Assembly (NCBI RefSeq): GCF_002127325.2
Contig: NC_035448.2
Coordinates: forward strand, 113,671,660-113,735,659
Origin: Helianthus annuus
Taxonomy: Eukaryota > Streptophyta > Magnoliopsida > Asterales > Asteraceae
Reading direction: 5' to 3'
DNA: 64,000 nt
Every line of letters begins with the position of its first letter. Positions within the stretch are counted from its first letter, which is position 1. Position numbers and translations under genes: made by a program. Below, one piece after another: positions 33,181 to 44,930 of this stretch. The notes under the pieces were generated by a model. It searched no databases. It saw nothing but the letters and a program-made list of their open reading frames with translations, and was not told the origin of the DNA.

Positions 33181-34900
33181 GCTCCGGGAAGTACTCCCTC
33201 GGGACCATGTTCTCTGAGTTTACATCTTTTCAAACACCGACACCATCCCAGTCTAGGGTACCTTCTCCTCAAGTTGGTGTTTTGAGTACTCCAGAGCGTG
33301 TTGATTTGACACCGGAAGGAGTAGCTCGACACTTTCTGCAAATAAGATCTCTTCTCAATCAACATGTGAGCCAAGAAAGGGAAAAGGGAGTGAGGATAAG
33401 GCTAGATTATGACGAGCCAGAACCCTCACTATTACCCAGTCCACCACCACCACCTTTCACTAACTCACAACCAAGTACTTCTCACTTCGAAGCTAGTCCG
33501 AGCATGACAAGCCAACCTTTCAACCCTACCCCTTATGCTCACGGGAGACCAAGCCCAACAGCCTTCCCATTGTTTTCTTCACAACCTGCTGTAACGGGCA
33601 CTCCCCTTGGACACGAGATAACTCTCGAGCAACTATGGCAGTCGCCAGTTTCTAGCGTTCCCCCTCCCGTTGCCACCACTTGGGAGCAAGCCTTGGCAGT
33701 CCTGCTTTTGGCTCGGAGTGCTGCCATGAGCACTCCCATGGGAACAAATCACATAGCTACCGTTGAAAGCCTTCAAGGCTTTAACATGATGCCGCAGATG
33801 ATGGCACACTTTCCTTGGTCCCAATTCATCAACCAAGTGTTAAGTACCCACCAGGGAACAACAAGTCATAACTCAAAGGTAGAGGAAGACCTTGCTAAAC
33901 CCTATAAACCTAGCAACCTTTCCTGCTTCTCCCAACAAATCGCTGACTATGACTTCCAAACAAAAATCAAGATGCCATCTCATATCAGGACGTATGATGG
34001 AACCGAAGATCCGGAGGATCACCTCCAGATCTTTACTGGTGCTGTTAGGATCGAGAAATTGTCTAACACTGAATGCTGCCTCATGTTCATGCAAACCCTT
34101 ATCGGGTCAGCCAGAATATGGTTCAACGCCTACCTGCCAGAAGCGTTCGAAGCTTCGATGACCTAAGCAAAGGGTTCCTAGCCAATTTCTCATAGCAAAG
34201 GCGGTACGTTAAAGATGCCACGGTGATTCTCCAAATAAAGCAGATGAAAAATGAGAGTGGCGGGTTTCATGAACGCCATTACATCCAAATATCTCACAAG
34301 GGATTTCATCAAATCCCTACTAAAGACCTTGGAAGAAGCTCTCGAGAGGGCTGAAGCCCACATTAGGGGAGAGGAGGCGGTTGACATAAAGGAGCAAAGA
34401 AAAAGGGGATCTAACTGGCGAGGTAACAGTCCTGCTAGAAAGAATGGGAATTTTCATTCTTATGACAGACGTCCAAGAAGCTCAGAGCAACGAAGGCCTG
34501 AAGGTCGAAACCCTCCAAGCAGGACAAGACCGTAAACTTCACAGCTCTCAAGAAAACGCCGCAAGAGATCCTCGCTACAGAGGAAGTGAAACAAAGCCTC
34601 CGACCACCTCGACCTCTACCCAAAAGTAAAAGGAACGAAAACTCCACCCAATTCTGTGAGTTTCATGAAGAAAAGGGTCACCATACTAACGATTGCTTTC
34701 AACCCAAAAAGAGAATTAAGGAGGCTGTCAAGATAGCTGAAGGAAAAAGCAAGGAGGTTAACATGGTGGATTTCAATGAAAAGGTTTCCCAAAAACGGCA
34801 ACGGTTGGAAGCTTGGGAGCTTCAGTGTGTCTGCTTCATGCCATCAGAAAAGGATCCACTCTCAAAACCACTGGTGGTTGAAGCAACTGTGGGTACAATG
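33181..34900 (+). pseudogene. Outer Tat gag, remainder (3' of nested insertion)
   Basis: Continuation of the fragment at 5908-6012. One base is missing at about 33205 compared with the second family copy (62953), which shifts the frame within the GSTPSG...FTSFQ region. From there the frame at 33216-34166 is open: LTPEGVARHFLQIRSLLNQH, a Pro/Ser-rich part, then the capsid domain with HIRTYDGTEDPEDHLQIF (about 33975) and MQTLIGSARIWFNAYLP (about 34090). After a stop at 34164 it continues through YLTRDFIKSLLKTLEEALERA (34270-34350), a basic tail, and a CX2HX4HX4C-type knuckle, CEFHEEKGHHTNDC (about 34655-34696). Confidence 0.85.
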
Positions 34901-37900
34901 AAGACAAGCAAAGCCTACATCGACACTGGGGAAGCTACTGAGATCATGTTTGAAAAGTTCTTCAATTGATTGAGCAATAAGGAACGTTCAAAGCTTCAAC
35001 CGTCTGAAACCTCCATAAAAGGTATTGCCGACATACCACTCAAACCTCTGGGGTAACTAACCCTTGATGTCTGTTTCAGTGAAGCCAAGATGGAAAGAGT
35101 TCAACCACTCAATTTCGTGGTTATCAATATACCTTCCAACTATGATGTCATCATAGGAAGGCCAGGGCAATGTGCATTCTATATGGCTGTTTCAGTTGGT
35201 CATGGCACCGTGAAGTTCCCTACCGGGAGAGGGATCGCAACCCTTCAACCCACTCAAGAGGCCTACATGGTTGAAGGGGAAAGTTCAAAAAATGGAGACG
35301 ACAAGCAAGGGCTGGTTATAAACCCCAAATATCCTGAACAAAGGATAAGGGTTACTACAAGCCTCTCCCAAGAAACCCTCTCATACCTTGAAAAGCTACT
35401 GATACACTATAGCGATGTCTTTGCTTGGTGCCTAGAAGACATGACGGGTATCCCTCGTAGCATTGCTGAACATGAGCTGAAGATACCACCTGATGTCAAG
35501 CCTATTGTCCAAAAGAAACAAAGTCTGGCCCCCAAAAGAAGCTTGGCAGCATGTCAAGAAGTAGAAAAGCTTGTCCTAGTTGGAATTCTCCGGGAAGTCA
35601 AGTATCAATCCTGGGTTACAAACCCAGTCATGGTTTGAAAACCCGACAACTCTTGGAGAATGTGGATCGACTTCAAGGACTTGAACAAGGCTTGTCCAAA
35701 AGATTGTTACCCTTTTCCGGAGATCGATCTCAAGGTTGACTCTCTCACTGGTTACCCTTTCAAGTGTTTCCTTGATGCCTACAAGGGTTACCATCAAATC
35801 CTTATGAAAGAAGAGGATGAAGAAAATACCGCTTTTCACACGGATAAAGGTATCTTTTGCTATCAAAAGATGCCTTTTGGCCTTAAAAATGCGGGTGCTA
35901 CCTATCAACGCCTAGTTGACAAAGCTTTTGCTAGTCAAATTGGTAGAAACATGGAAGCATATGTCGACGATTTGGTAATCAAAAGCAAAACAGAATAGCA
36001 AATGCTGACGACATACAAGAGACTTTCCAAAACTTGAGAAAGGTTAACATGAAGCTCAACCCTGAGAAATGTTCGTTTGGGTTTGAAGAAGGTAAATTTC
36101 TTGGGCATGTTGTGGGAAAACAAAGTATAAAGGCCAACCCTAACAAAGTCAAAGTTGTTCTTGAAACCAAATCCCCACGAAGCAAGAAGGAAATGGAAAG
36201 TCTGAATGGAAAGCTTGCAGCTTTGAAGCGTTTTACCTCAAAACTGGCTGAAAGATCTTTACCCTTCTTCAAAACACTTGAAGGGTGTTCTGATAAGAAA
36301 GATTTCAAGTGGACTGAAGAAGCAGAGGAAACCTTCAACCAGATGAAGCAACACTTAGCTTCACTTCCAGATATTGCAGCCCCGGAAACAGGAGAGCTGA
36401 TCTCTGTCTACCTCTCGGTTGCTGAAGAAGCAATAAGCGCGGTTTTAACCATTGAACGAAACAAAGTTTAGGTACCCATCTATTTCTTCAGTAAAACTTT
36501 AAAACTAGCAGAGATCAAGTATCCTCCTCTGGAAAAACTTGCTCTAGCCCTAGTCCAAACGGCTAGAAGGCTTCGAAGGTATTTCCAAGCACACCCAATA
36601 CAAGTGGTCATCGACCAACCCATCAAGAGTGTGCTTGAAAAACCAGAAAATTCAGGGCGTTTAGCCAAATGGGCTGTGGAACTAGGGGAACACAAAATCA
36701 CCTATGTTCCAAGAAAAGCTATCAAAGCCCAAGTCTTGGCCGATTTCATTTTGGAAGTCCCAAAGCAAGCCGTCACGGAAGTTAATACAACTACCGCTGT
36801 ACCTTCTGACCCTGAAGCCTGGAAGCTTTTTACCGATGGGGCTTCAAGCGTTGAAGGGTTAGGAGCTGGGCTCATTTTGATCAACCCTGAAGGGTTAGAA
36901 TTTATATACGCTCTTCGACTTGAATTCGGACCACCAACAACGAAGCTGAATATGAAGCATTGATAGCTGGTTTGAAGATAGCCAAGGAAATGAAGGTTCA
37001 AAAGCTTCAAGTCTTCACAGACTCGTTGCTTGTGTCAAGCTAAGTCAATGATAATTATGTTGCAAAGGAGCCCAACATGAAGAAGTACAGAGAAAAGTCC
37101 AAAGAATTGATGAACACATTCCAAGCATGTACCATCAAGCAAGTCCCAAGATCTCAAAACAAGAGAGCCGATGCCTTGAGCAAACTTGCCTCTCTCACAT
37201 TTGCCCATCTTACCAAGAAGGTATTGGTAGAGGCGTTGAAAACTCCCTCGATTCAAGAATTGGAAGTTCAGGATGTAATCACCGAAGAAGGCCCTAATTG
37301 GATGGATGACTCCTATTAAGAAATTCCTCAAAAAAGGTGAGTTACTCGTTGACCAAACTGAGGATGAATGGGTTCGAATTAAATCCAGGCAGTATGTGTT
37401 GCAAGGTGAAATCCTTTAAAAAAAGGTTACCTTGCACCATTACTGAGATGTGTTGGGCCGGAACAAAGCCAGTACCTGATCAAAGAGGTTCACGAAGGGA
37501 TATGTGGAGTTCATTTTGGAGCAAGGACGGTGGTTGCTAAGCTAATGAACCTCGGGTATTTTTGGCCTTCCATGCACCGAGACACCACCGAATAACTAAG
37601 AAAGTGTGAAGCTTTTTAAATACACGCACCGGTGCCCAAAAGCCCCAAACATGATCTTGTTCCGATATCTTCAGCCTAGCCGTTTCACAAATGGGGAATG
37701 GATATTGTTGGTCCATTCCCACCGGCCAAGGGTGGAGTAAAATTTTTATTGGTGGCCGTAGATTACTTTACCAAGTGGCTTGAAGTCAAGCCACTTGCAA
37801 AAATCTCGGGTAAACAAGTCATTGACTTTATGTGGGAAAACATCATTTGTCACTTCGGGCTGCCGGGAGTGTTGGTCACGGATAATAGGAAGCAATTCAC

Positions 37901-38534
37901 TGAGAAGCCATTTAGCACTTGGTGCAAGGAATTAAGAATAACTCAAGTATTCAGCTCAGTTGCATACCCACAATCCAACGGCCAAGTTGAAAGAATGAAT
38001 CGGGGCATTGTTGAAGGAATCAAGACCCGATTAGGAACGCATGAAAACAATTGGCTCGAAGAGCTACCAAACGTTCTATGGGCTATACGAAGAACGGAAA
38101 AAACAAGCCACAAAAGAACACCTTACCGCTTGGTATTCAGATTAGAAGTTGTGATTCCAGCTGAAATAGTAGTTGTGACTCAAAGAACACTCAACACGGA
38201 CCTCGAAGCAAACAAGAAAGAGACCATGTTGAACTTGCAACTCCTCGAAGAAACACGCGACCAAGCTGCCATTCAAGAAGCCAAGAACAAACAAAAAATG
38301 GAAGCTCATTACAACACAAGAGTCAAGCATGAACGCTTCAAGCCAGGAGACCTCGTACTTCAAAACAACGAGGCAAGTTAAAAAGAAAATCAAGGAAAAC
38401 TTGGCCCAAGGTGGGAAGGGCCATGCATAATCCTTGAAGCTCGCAAAGGTAGATCCTATAAACTGGCCGACGCGAAGGATAAAAAGCTTCCCAGGCACTG
38501 GAATGGCAAAACCCTTAAAAGGTTCCATGTCTGA
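34901..38534 (+). pseudogene. Outer Tat pol: protease, RT, RNase H, archaeal-type RNase H, integrase
   Basis: Protease AYIDTGEATEIMF (34914-34952) with NYDVIIGRPG (35130). RT: VQKKQSLAPKRS (35505), MWIDFKDLNKACPKDCYP (35660), YVDD at 35960-35971. The thumb and first RNase H (36034-36750) seem degraded, with no clear acidic core. A second RNase H starts at WKLFTDGASS (36820, Asp codon 36835) and runs to about 37200 (QNKRADALSKLAS); this duplicate is a Tat hallmark. Integrase: a broken finger region (37400-37560), then Asp in WMDIVGPFPP (37696), VTDNRKQF (37876) and Glu in NGQVERMNRG (37978); the C-terminal KLPRHWNGKTLKRFHV ends at TGA 38532-38534. Frameshifts or stops lie near 34967, 35050, 35638, 35998, 36469, 36960, 37040, 37317, 37615 and 38380. 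Confidence 0.9.
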
Positions 38535-39481
38535 TCAAGAAAGTTTAGTTTGTATTTCCAAAGGTGTCCCATACCCCCTTTTGTAAAACAATCATATCTC
38601 TTCTCTTGAATGAATGATGAAGTTTTATCAAATTTGTCTTTCTATCCTAAAATCAGGTTGAGAACCTAGCAAAAAACTCCATGGCAAGGGCCATGTAAGG
38701 GGATGAGCTCCCAGGCCACATTGCTCAATAGGTTTAAGGGTTGAATGAACCTATATAAGGGGTGAGTTCCTAAATCAATACAACTCCACGAGACTTATAG
38801 AATTTTCAAAAAACAAACTTGTCTCATAGACGGGTCTGAACAGCCCTCACCAAGTGTTCCTTAAGCCTTAGAAAATTTTCTAGAAAAGTAAACAGGCTTA
38901 CGAACAAAAATCAAACCAAGGAAAATGATAGATAGGATAGGTGTTATGTCTCCTTGTTAAAAATACCAAGGCTAAGTGACTACAACACTGAACCCTTTAA
39001 GGTATAAAAAACATAAAGACAACACAAAACCAACAAAGACAATCCCATAAACATGAAAACAATTGAAGGGGCAAAACAGCAACAAAACAATAAAAGGTTA
39101 TAAGAAACTCGAGATCAAAAATACAAAGCAAAGCACCAAGTCACAAATATCAAGCAACAACTAGAAGCCTTGAAGAATTCAAGCTATAAGCATCTAACCA
39201 AGCTGCCTTAAAGAAACAGACAACAATATAAAAAGTCATAACACAAGGCAAAAACTAAAAGGTTAATAACATAACATAAGAAGCCTTAAGGGCCTCTAAA
39301 ACCTACATAGTGTTCAAACGGTCATAACAAAACCTTAACGGTTGGTAAACATAGAAATTGTTCAAATAGCCACTAAGGCTAACAACAATCAAGAGAAACC
39401 TTAAGGGTTTCTGCAAAACCTAAATTGTTCAAAAAAGACATACAAATTGTTTTAGGGTGCTAAGAAAGCTACGAATATTGT
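38535..39481. other. Spacer between pol and antisense ORF of outer Tat
   Basis: A-rich, about 0.95 kb, without a supportable ORF on either strand. It separates the convergent 3' ends of pol (plus) and the accessory ORF (minus) and probably holds the 3' UTR of the latter. Confidence 0.6.
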
Positions 39482-41628
39482 TCAAACATCAACAAGAGGC
39501 TTAGAAGCCCCAGAACCATCACCTTTACCCTTTTTGGCCTTCTTCGCTTTCTTAGACTTCGGACCACCATCACCTCCAACCGCTGAACCCTCGAGACTTG
39601 CTTCCTTGGAAACATTGGCATCTTCTTCTGAATAAGTCTCTTCACTATCTCCCGAGCGAGAGCGCTTCTTAGACAAGGAATCAAAAACTTCAGCACAAAC
39701 CATCTCATTCAGCCCAGCTGGTTTCAGTCCCTGTAAGATTGAAAAGGTTTACCAAAGCATGATGAAACTTCACCTACATTAGGATAGCTCAGCCTCTCCA
39801 TCTGCTGAACAGACTCCTTAAAAACCCCGGAAGCATCAGGATGAAACATGGGAGATTGCTCCAAGGCTTGACCAGATTCGTGAAGTTTGAAACCGGCAAC
39901 CAGGCCCAAATGCTTCCCATAATTCAGCAATTTGGTATAAACCTCCCCAAGGGTAGAATTGGAATCATTGGAGTGAAGGAGATAGGTAACAACCTGATGA
40001 AAGCCTTGCTCAATGAGCCACTGGTTGTCACCAGTGGCTTGAGCGGCAGAAGCCTTTAAGCCTTCTTTCTCCTCATCAAAGGCTTTCCTTTGCACATCCA
40101 AAGCCTCCCTGTCGGCTTTCAACTTCAGCTTGTCTGCCTCGAAACTCTTCTTTAGATCATTCATTTCAATCTCATGTCTACGGGTCAACTCACCTACCTT
40201 CTTGACCCAAGCTTCTTCTTTCTTTCAAAACCCATCAATCCCCTTCTTCATAACAACCATTGAAGAGTTCATCTTCTCTTTCTTCTTTGAAAAGCCCTCG
40301 TACTCCTGCATCCCTTTCTGAAAATGAGTGACACCATCAGCCACCAAGGCAGAGAGGTTGCAAGAACTCAACATCAACCTCGATATGAAATGGTCACCCT
40401 CCATCTCCGATATAGCATCCTGGACACCAGGAGGAGAAAAGTTAGCCCACACGTTAGCACAAACACTGGGATCTTTGAAACTGTCACCAACCTTCACACT
40501 CCAATCAGGGACATAAACTTCATCTTCATTCAAGCCTTCAACGTCTTTGCTTGACGAACCTTGAACAGGGGTCACTACTTTTTCTCCTTCTCAACATTAG
40601 GACCTTGGCCCTCGGAAGCCTCAATATCGTCACTCAGATCCACGTGATCAGAAGAAGTGGATTGAGGAGCACACTCCTTAACAGACGGAGAGTAGAACGA
40701 CAGGTTGAAGCCTTGGGAACAGCAGGCTTGGTAAAACCCTTGACATTAGAAACACTAACATAACCAGCATCTTCAAATCTCTGCTCTACACCCCTAGCAA
40801 CAGCATCATCACCTTCGGCGGCTTGAGCATCCGCAAAGACAACATCGGACGTCTCATCACTCTTGATAAAATCCAAAGCAGACATAACTGCAAAAAATTA
40901 TAAGACAAAAATATATAAGTAACCAAATCAAGGGAACCCAAAAAGGTAAAACAGGGAAAATGCATACCCTGGCCATTCCTCATAAGAACCAGATCCCGAT
41001 TAGCCTTATCCCACAATTTGCTAACACCCAAGAGAACTAGCAAATGTTCAGGAAAGGGTCGAACCCTTGAAGGGTGTTCTCGGATGGCCTTAAGAAAAAC
41101 TTCATTCCAATCAGACTCGGAAGGATCCGGTCCACACCATTTTAAAAGGAATAATAGAATCGGAAACCCAGAAAAATCGATCTTTCCAGGTACCAAGTAT
41201 GGTAACCATGGAAGAGATTAGGCAGGTGTCAACTTTGGATGTCTCGAAGGTAAACCAATCGCCGTTCTTCGCTAGACGGAAGAACCGGCGGAACAACCAC
41301 AACTAAGGATCGTAACCACAAGCCTGGCATAAAACCTCGAAATGTAAAACCCTAGCCATACCTTTCGGATAGATTTGACCAAATGAAACCTGATAATACT
41401 CTAAAACGTTTAATACAAAAATCAAGAAAGGATGACCCCAAGGTTGGAAAATTCAAAATGACGACAGTATAAGGCAACAGACCCAGAAGGGCATTGATCA
41501 ACGGATTTATTACAACCCGGTGCAACTGGATTGAATTTGAGACCAATGCCCCATTCTATCCAAAAAGCCTATACTTCCTCCTGAGTAAGGTGTGAAAAAC
41601 TAACGGAAAGATCTTTCCATGCACCCAT
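39482..41628 (-). pseudogene. Antisense accessory ORF of outer Tat element ('transposase (putative) gypsy type' domain plus coiled coil)
   Basis: On the minus strand a start at 41628 (MGAWKDLSVSFSHLTQEE) leads into a globular domain traced through several frames. It includes FSNLGHPFLDF, FRRFFRLAKNGDWFTFE (about 41290-41240), GTWKDRFFWVSD and WCGPDPSESDWNEVFLKAI (about 41140). A GT-AG intron at 40967-40888 (80 nt) separates LVLMRNGQG from SALDFIKSDETSDVVFA. Further on are a 116-codon open part (40575-40225), a coiled coil (FEADKLKLKADREALDVQRKAF with 20-residue limits, about 40150-40060) and a basic/acidic end (KKAKKAKKGKG). A short splice-like segment lies near 39735-39784. The domain is known from plant Tat elements; its role is unknown. 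Stops in the first exon mark it as decayed. It is transcribed towards pol from within 335 bp of the 3' LTR. Confidence 0.78.
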
Positions 41629-41962
41629 GATAAAATAAAGAACAAGAAAAGCACATAAGAAAACGGGGACTAACCTAAGTTAAGGAGAAGAAATCGGAAT
41701 TCTTGGAGAAGATAAATGAAAAAGCTATCAAATGATGTTAATAAATGAAAAATTAATAAAAGAGGAGGTTATTACTACCTATTGTGTAAAAACCACCGAC
41801 TGAAAAACTGCCACACATCACATCACATCAGTTGTCAGTTTTAAATTCAAATTCTCAACTATTCTCAACCCTTGAAGCCTTCAAGCCTTCAGGCAATAAA
41901 AATAACGAGAAAAAGTCAGAAGCATTTGAGCATAAAACCCAAACACCTCTGACTTGGGGAGC
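41629..41962. promoter_or_regulatory. Region between antisense ORF start and 3' LTR; PPT at its end
   Basis: The last bases, GACTTGGGGAGC (41951-41962), form a short purine-rich PPT directly before the LTR. The rest would be the 5' flank of the minus-strand ORF; a promoter there or in the antisense of the LTR is inferred, with no convincing box seen. Confidence 0.5.
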
Positions 41963-42594
41963 TGATGACGGGGTAGCTCAGATCTCACAAAATGACTAAA
42001 ACATGTACTAGCTTAAAAGGTTAAAAGGTTGAAAGCTTCATAACCAAGGAACTATGGTGAACAGCAAAAAGAACGTACACAGTAATATGTCACTTCACTG
42101 ATTGCCTAACCACTCTCTTACAGCCGCAAAAGAAGAGCACATGCGCAAGAAGCTCTCTTTTACCCGAAGGTCCAAACCCTTCAACCCCTAAATGGGTAAG
42201 TTTCCCACTGCAAGCCAAGTTCACTAGTACAAGGTTTCCCCTTTGAGAAATCTCATTCCTTATAAGAAGCAGACCATGGCGAACATTGAGACCACTCCGG
42301 AATCGGCAGAAGTTGCACCAACTCTCCGATTCTTCTTCTCCCTCTTGAGAGCTTGCTTTATGCTTGCTTCTCTTCTTCACTTCAAAAATAATTTTCCTTC
42401 CTCTACTATATTCTCAGCTGGTTCTTTATCAGCTTAGAATACAAGGAAGAATAACAAAAACACTAGTTAACCTCTCTCCATGTCTTGCAAATGTGGGGGA
42501 CCCCACGACCTGTGTTAGGCAAACCTGAACCCACCAAGCCTTTTGCTTAACCAAACTTATCACTATCATTGGTCTTGTATTTGTTGCATCAACA
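41963..42594 (+). repeat. 3' LTR of outer Tat element
   Basis: 632 bp, TGATGACGGGGT to GCATCAACA, followed by the duplicated target ATGTA (42595-42599). It matches 5194-5828 throughout. Confidence 0.93.
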
Positions 42595-42599
42595 ATGTA

Positions 42600-43159
42600 G
42601 AAAGGGAAATCAATGTGTGAAGTGTACATAAATACGCATGAAAGTATCATGATTACGCTTCAAGTAAATATAATTACGCAACCTTTATTAATCCTTTGTA
42701 AGCTTCGCATGTTAAAAGCCCTTATTTTAACCTTTATCTGTATCTACACACACAAGAATTTGTTACCTAAAAGTAAACTTAAATTATTGATATAAATGGG
42801 ATAAGTAATAAGTTATAAACATCTTATTTTGTTTCATGTTGATGTTGATGCTAATGTCTAACTAATTTGTTAAAGATAAACAAAAAATAAGTCCATAATT
42901 TTTAAAACAAAATAAAAATTATTTACATCAATAAAATGAAATTTTATAAATTTGATAATCATTAGTTTGGAGTTTAAGTTAGTGATATATTTGAACCAAC
43001 AAATAGTTAGAAAGTGATGTTTAGGATCAGAACTATGATTCAATGTATAAGGCATACTTTTGAACCAACTTTCCATCGATAATTAATGTGAGTTGTGGAA
43101 AATAAATGGTTTTGAATGAAATTGACCAATTCTAACACCATATACGGGGATATTAATTC
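42600..43159. other. Intergenic DNA
   Basis: Continuation of the sequence interrupted at 5188. AT-rich, no coding or repeat structure that I can support. Confidence 0.6.
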
Positions 43160-43162
43160 TAA

Positions 43163-43649
43163 GGTGGTGTTTGTTTTTTTTTTAAATATTTTCTTTAGGC
43201 TCTTCTGTCTTCGTCGCACAGACCACACGCAGACATTGTTATTTGCAGACTGTTTATTTTTTCAAATACGTTTCATTAAAAAAAACGTTTGCGCAAGCTC
43301 ATCTTGGTGTAGACTTGCCCCAACCACTTTTAAGATCTTCTAAGGTCTACAGAGGGTTAAACACCACCACCCACCACCATCGTCCACCACCACCACTATC
43401 GTCCACCGTCTACCATCACCATCCACCACCACCACCCACCGTCCACATACACCACCCACCACCATCGTCCAGCACCACCACCCACCATCACCGTCAGTAC
43501 ATCCCCACCAGTTTATTTTAGAAAGTCTACATACGTTTAAAAACAAACATCCTTCTTCTTGCAGACCGCAGACGTTTGGTCCAACTCTTCTACTATAGAT
43601 GTGATCCACAGACTGCAGACATCTTAGCTCTTAAAAAACAAACTGCACC
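43163..43649. mobile_element. Tourist-like MITE (PIF/Harbinger type)
   Basis: Left end GGTGGTGTTTGTTTTTT and right end (reverse complement) GGTGCAGTTTGTTTTTT agree at 15 of 17 positions and are flanked by TAA at 43160-43162 and 43650-43652. A 3-bp TAA target duplication and a GGT..GTTTGTTT terminus are typical of PIF/Harbinger MITEs. At 487 bp there is no coding capacity; the middle is a CCACCA-rich low-complexity tract. Confidence 0.75.
43361..43500. repeat. CCACCA/CACCACC low-complexity tract inside the MITE
   Basis: About 140 bp of degenerate CACCACC and CATCGTCCA units. It produces His/Pro-rich or Gly/Trp-rich open frames on both strands that have no other support. Confidence 0.8.
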
Positions 43650-43652
43650 TAA

Positions 43653-43941
43653 GACTACACAGAGTGAGGTGTGGAGAGGGTAGGGTAGGAGCCCCTCCAC
43701 GCCCCAACACCGCCTTGCCATCCATTGAAGAGTGCATTGCTCCTATTTGTGGTGAAGACCGTCACAAGCGTTACCCCTTTACCAATCATTAACCCACTTG
43801 ATTTATTTTTTGTTTACAAACATATAGCCCTCGAATGGCTAGTACATTTAAAATAATCTTAAATTACTTTCTTATATAAACATATATCTCCATACAAACA
43901 ACACCAAATTTTATCACCATAATCTTCCTCATCTTTAAAAA
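43653..43941. other. Sequence between MITE and transposase remnant
   Basis: About 290 bp with a G-rich then C-rich patch (43670-43730) and no ORF. It may be 5' flank of the transposase gene. Confidence 0.4.
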
Positions 43942-44930
43942 AATGCAATTGTCAAGTTCATCATCTGACGAGGGAGCCGATCTAATAATGTCATAGGTTC
44001 AAAGAGTCGTAAAGTATTGTTGAAGATGTCGGGAGTTCACAACCCAATAGGAGAAAATTTATAGTATGGGATCGGGTCTCACACATGAACTATTGGCACG
44101 TGTAACTTCGTAAGACCCAACAATTATATCTAAGAATAGTAAATGATTTTAAACAAAAATATAAATATTGTCAACAAAAAATGTGATGCCCATGGTGATA
44201 TTGGTTTTAGGCCATTGCAAAAAGTCACAGCCGCCAAACAACTTATGGCACTACTTTCGATATAATGGATGAATACTTATAAATGTCGAAACGAGTGATG
44301 AGGGAAAGTCTTCATTAGTTTTGTGAGTATGTTATGGAACTCTGCGCAAAAAGGTATTTAAGAATATCTGCGTTTAGTGACATACAACAAATTTTGTAGT
44401 TTCATGATAATAAACATGGTTTCTCCAAGATGGTCACTAGTATCAATTGTATGGAATGAGAGTGAGAACTTTGTCCAACTGTATGGCTCGGCCAACATAG
44501 AAGTGGACATCCTAAAAATACCAGCTGTTATGCTTGAAGCGGTTGTATCACATCATCTTTGGTTTTTGGCATGTATTCTTTGGTGTGGTCGCTTCAAATA
44601 ACGATATAAATATTGTTGATCAATTACTCATTTTCAAAGACTACATAAATGGGGTTGGACCAAGTGCAGTATTTTTTTTTTTTTTTTTTTTTGTAAACGA
44701 CGTGGAGTACAAATATGGGTATTATCTAGTGGATGGTATATACCATGAATATTTTGTGTTTATAAAAGTGTTCACATAAGATACAACGTTAGATGATAAA
44801 AGAAGAAAGTTTAACAAAGCCTAAATGGCACCAACAAAAAACGTGTTGAACGAGCTTTTAGTGTTTTAAAGAAACGATAGCAAATTGTGCACACCACTCA
44901 AGGGGCAACACCTTATTGTACTTGTTGGCA
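43942..44930 (+). pseudogene. PIF/Harbinger-type transposase (DDE nuclease) remnant
   Basis: A possible start at 43942 (MQLSSSSSDEGAD) is followed by stops. Conserved segments of the plant PIF/Harbinger nuclease are readable in shifting frames: GDIGFRPLQKVTAAKQLMAL (about 44190), HGFSKMVTS-like (about 44410), PAVMLEAVVSHHLWFWHVFFG split over two frames (44520-44590), SNNDINIVDQ (44595, conserved Asp), VEYKYGYYLVDGIY (44703) and KKRVERAFSVLKKR (44838, conserved acidic residue). Several stops and frameshifts and a T-run in place of a conserved segment show it is dead. It lies about 300 bp from a MITE of the same superfamily. Confidence 0.8.
44672..44692 (+). repeat. Run of 21 T inside the transposase remnant
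   Basis: Twenty-one consecutive T at the place between GVGPSAV and VNDVEYKYGYYL, encoding a poly-Phe tract without breaking the local frame. It is probably slippage expansion. Confidence 0.9.

Larger units (their letters stand above)
5194..42594 (+). mobile_element. Outer Tat-lineage Ty3/gypsy retrotransposon (host of nested insertions)
   Basis: Two LTRs (5194-5828 and 41963-42594) are flanked by an exact 5-bp target duplication ATGTA at 5189-5193 and 42595-42599. Removing the inserted chromovirus and one of its TSDs leaves about 10.2 kb: LTR, PBS, gag, protease, RT, RNase H, a second RNase H, integrase, spacer, minus-strand accessory ORF, PPT, LTR. The second RNase H and the antisense ORF are hallmarks of the Tat lineage. 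All genes are broken by frameshifts and stops, so the copy is non-functional. It is the oldest insertion of the nest. Confidence 0.93.

Noticed and set aside
43243..43609. His/Pro-rich and Gly/Trp-rich open frames
   Set aside because: Produced by the CCACCA low-complexity tract inside the MITE.
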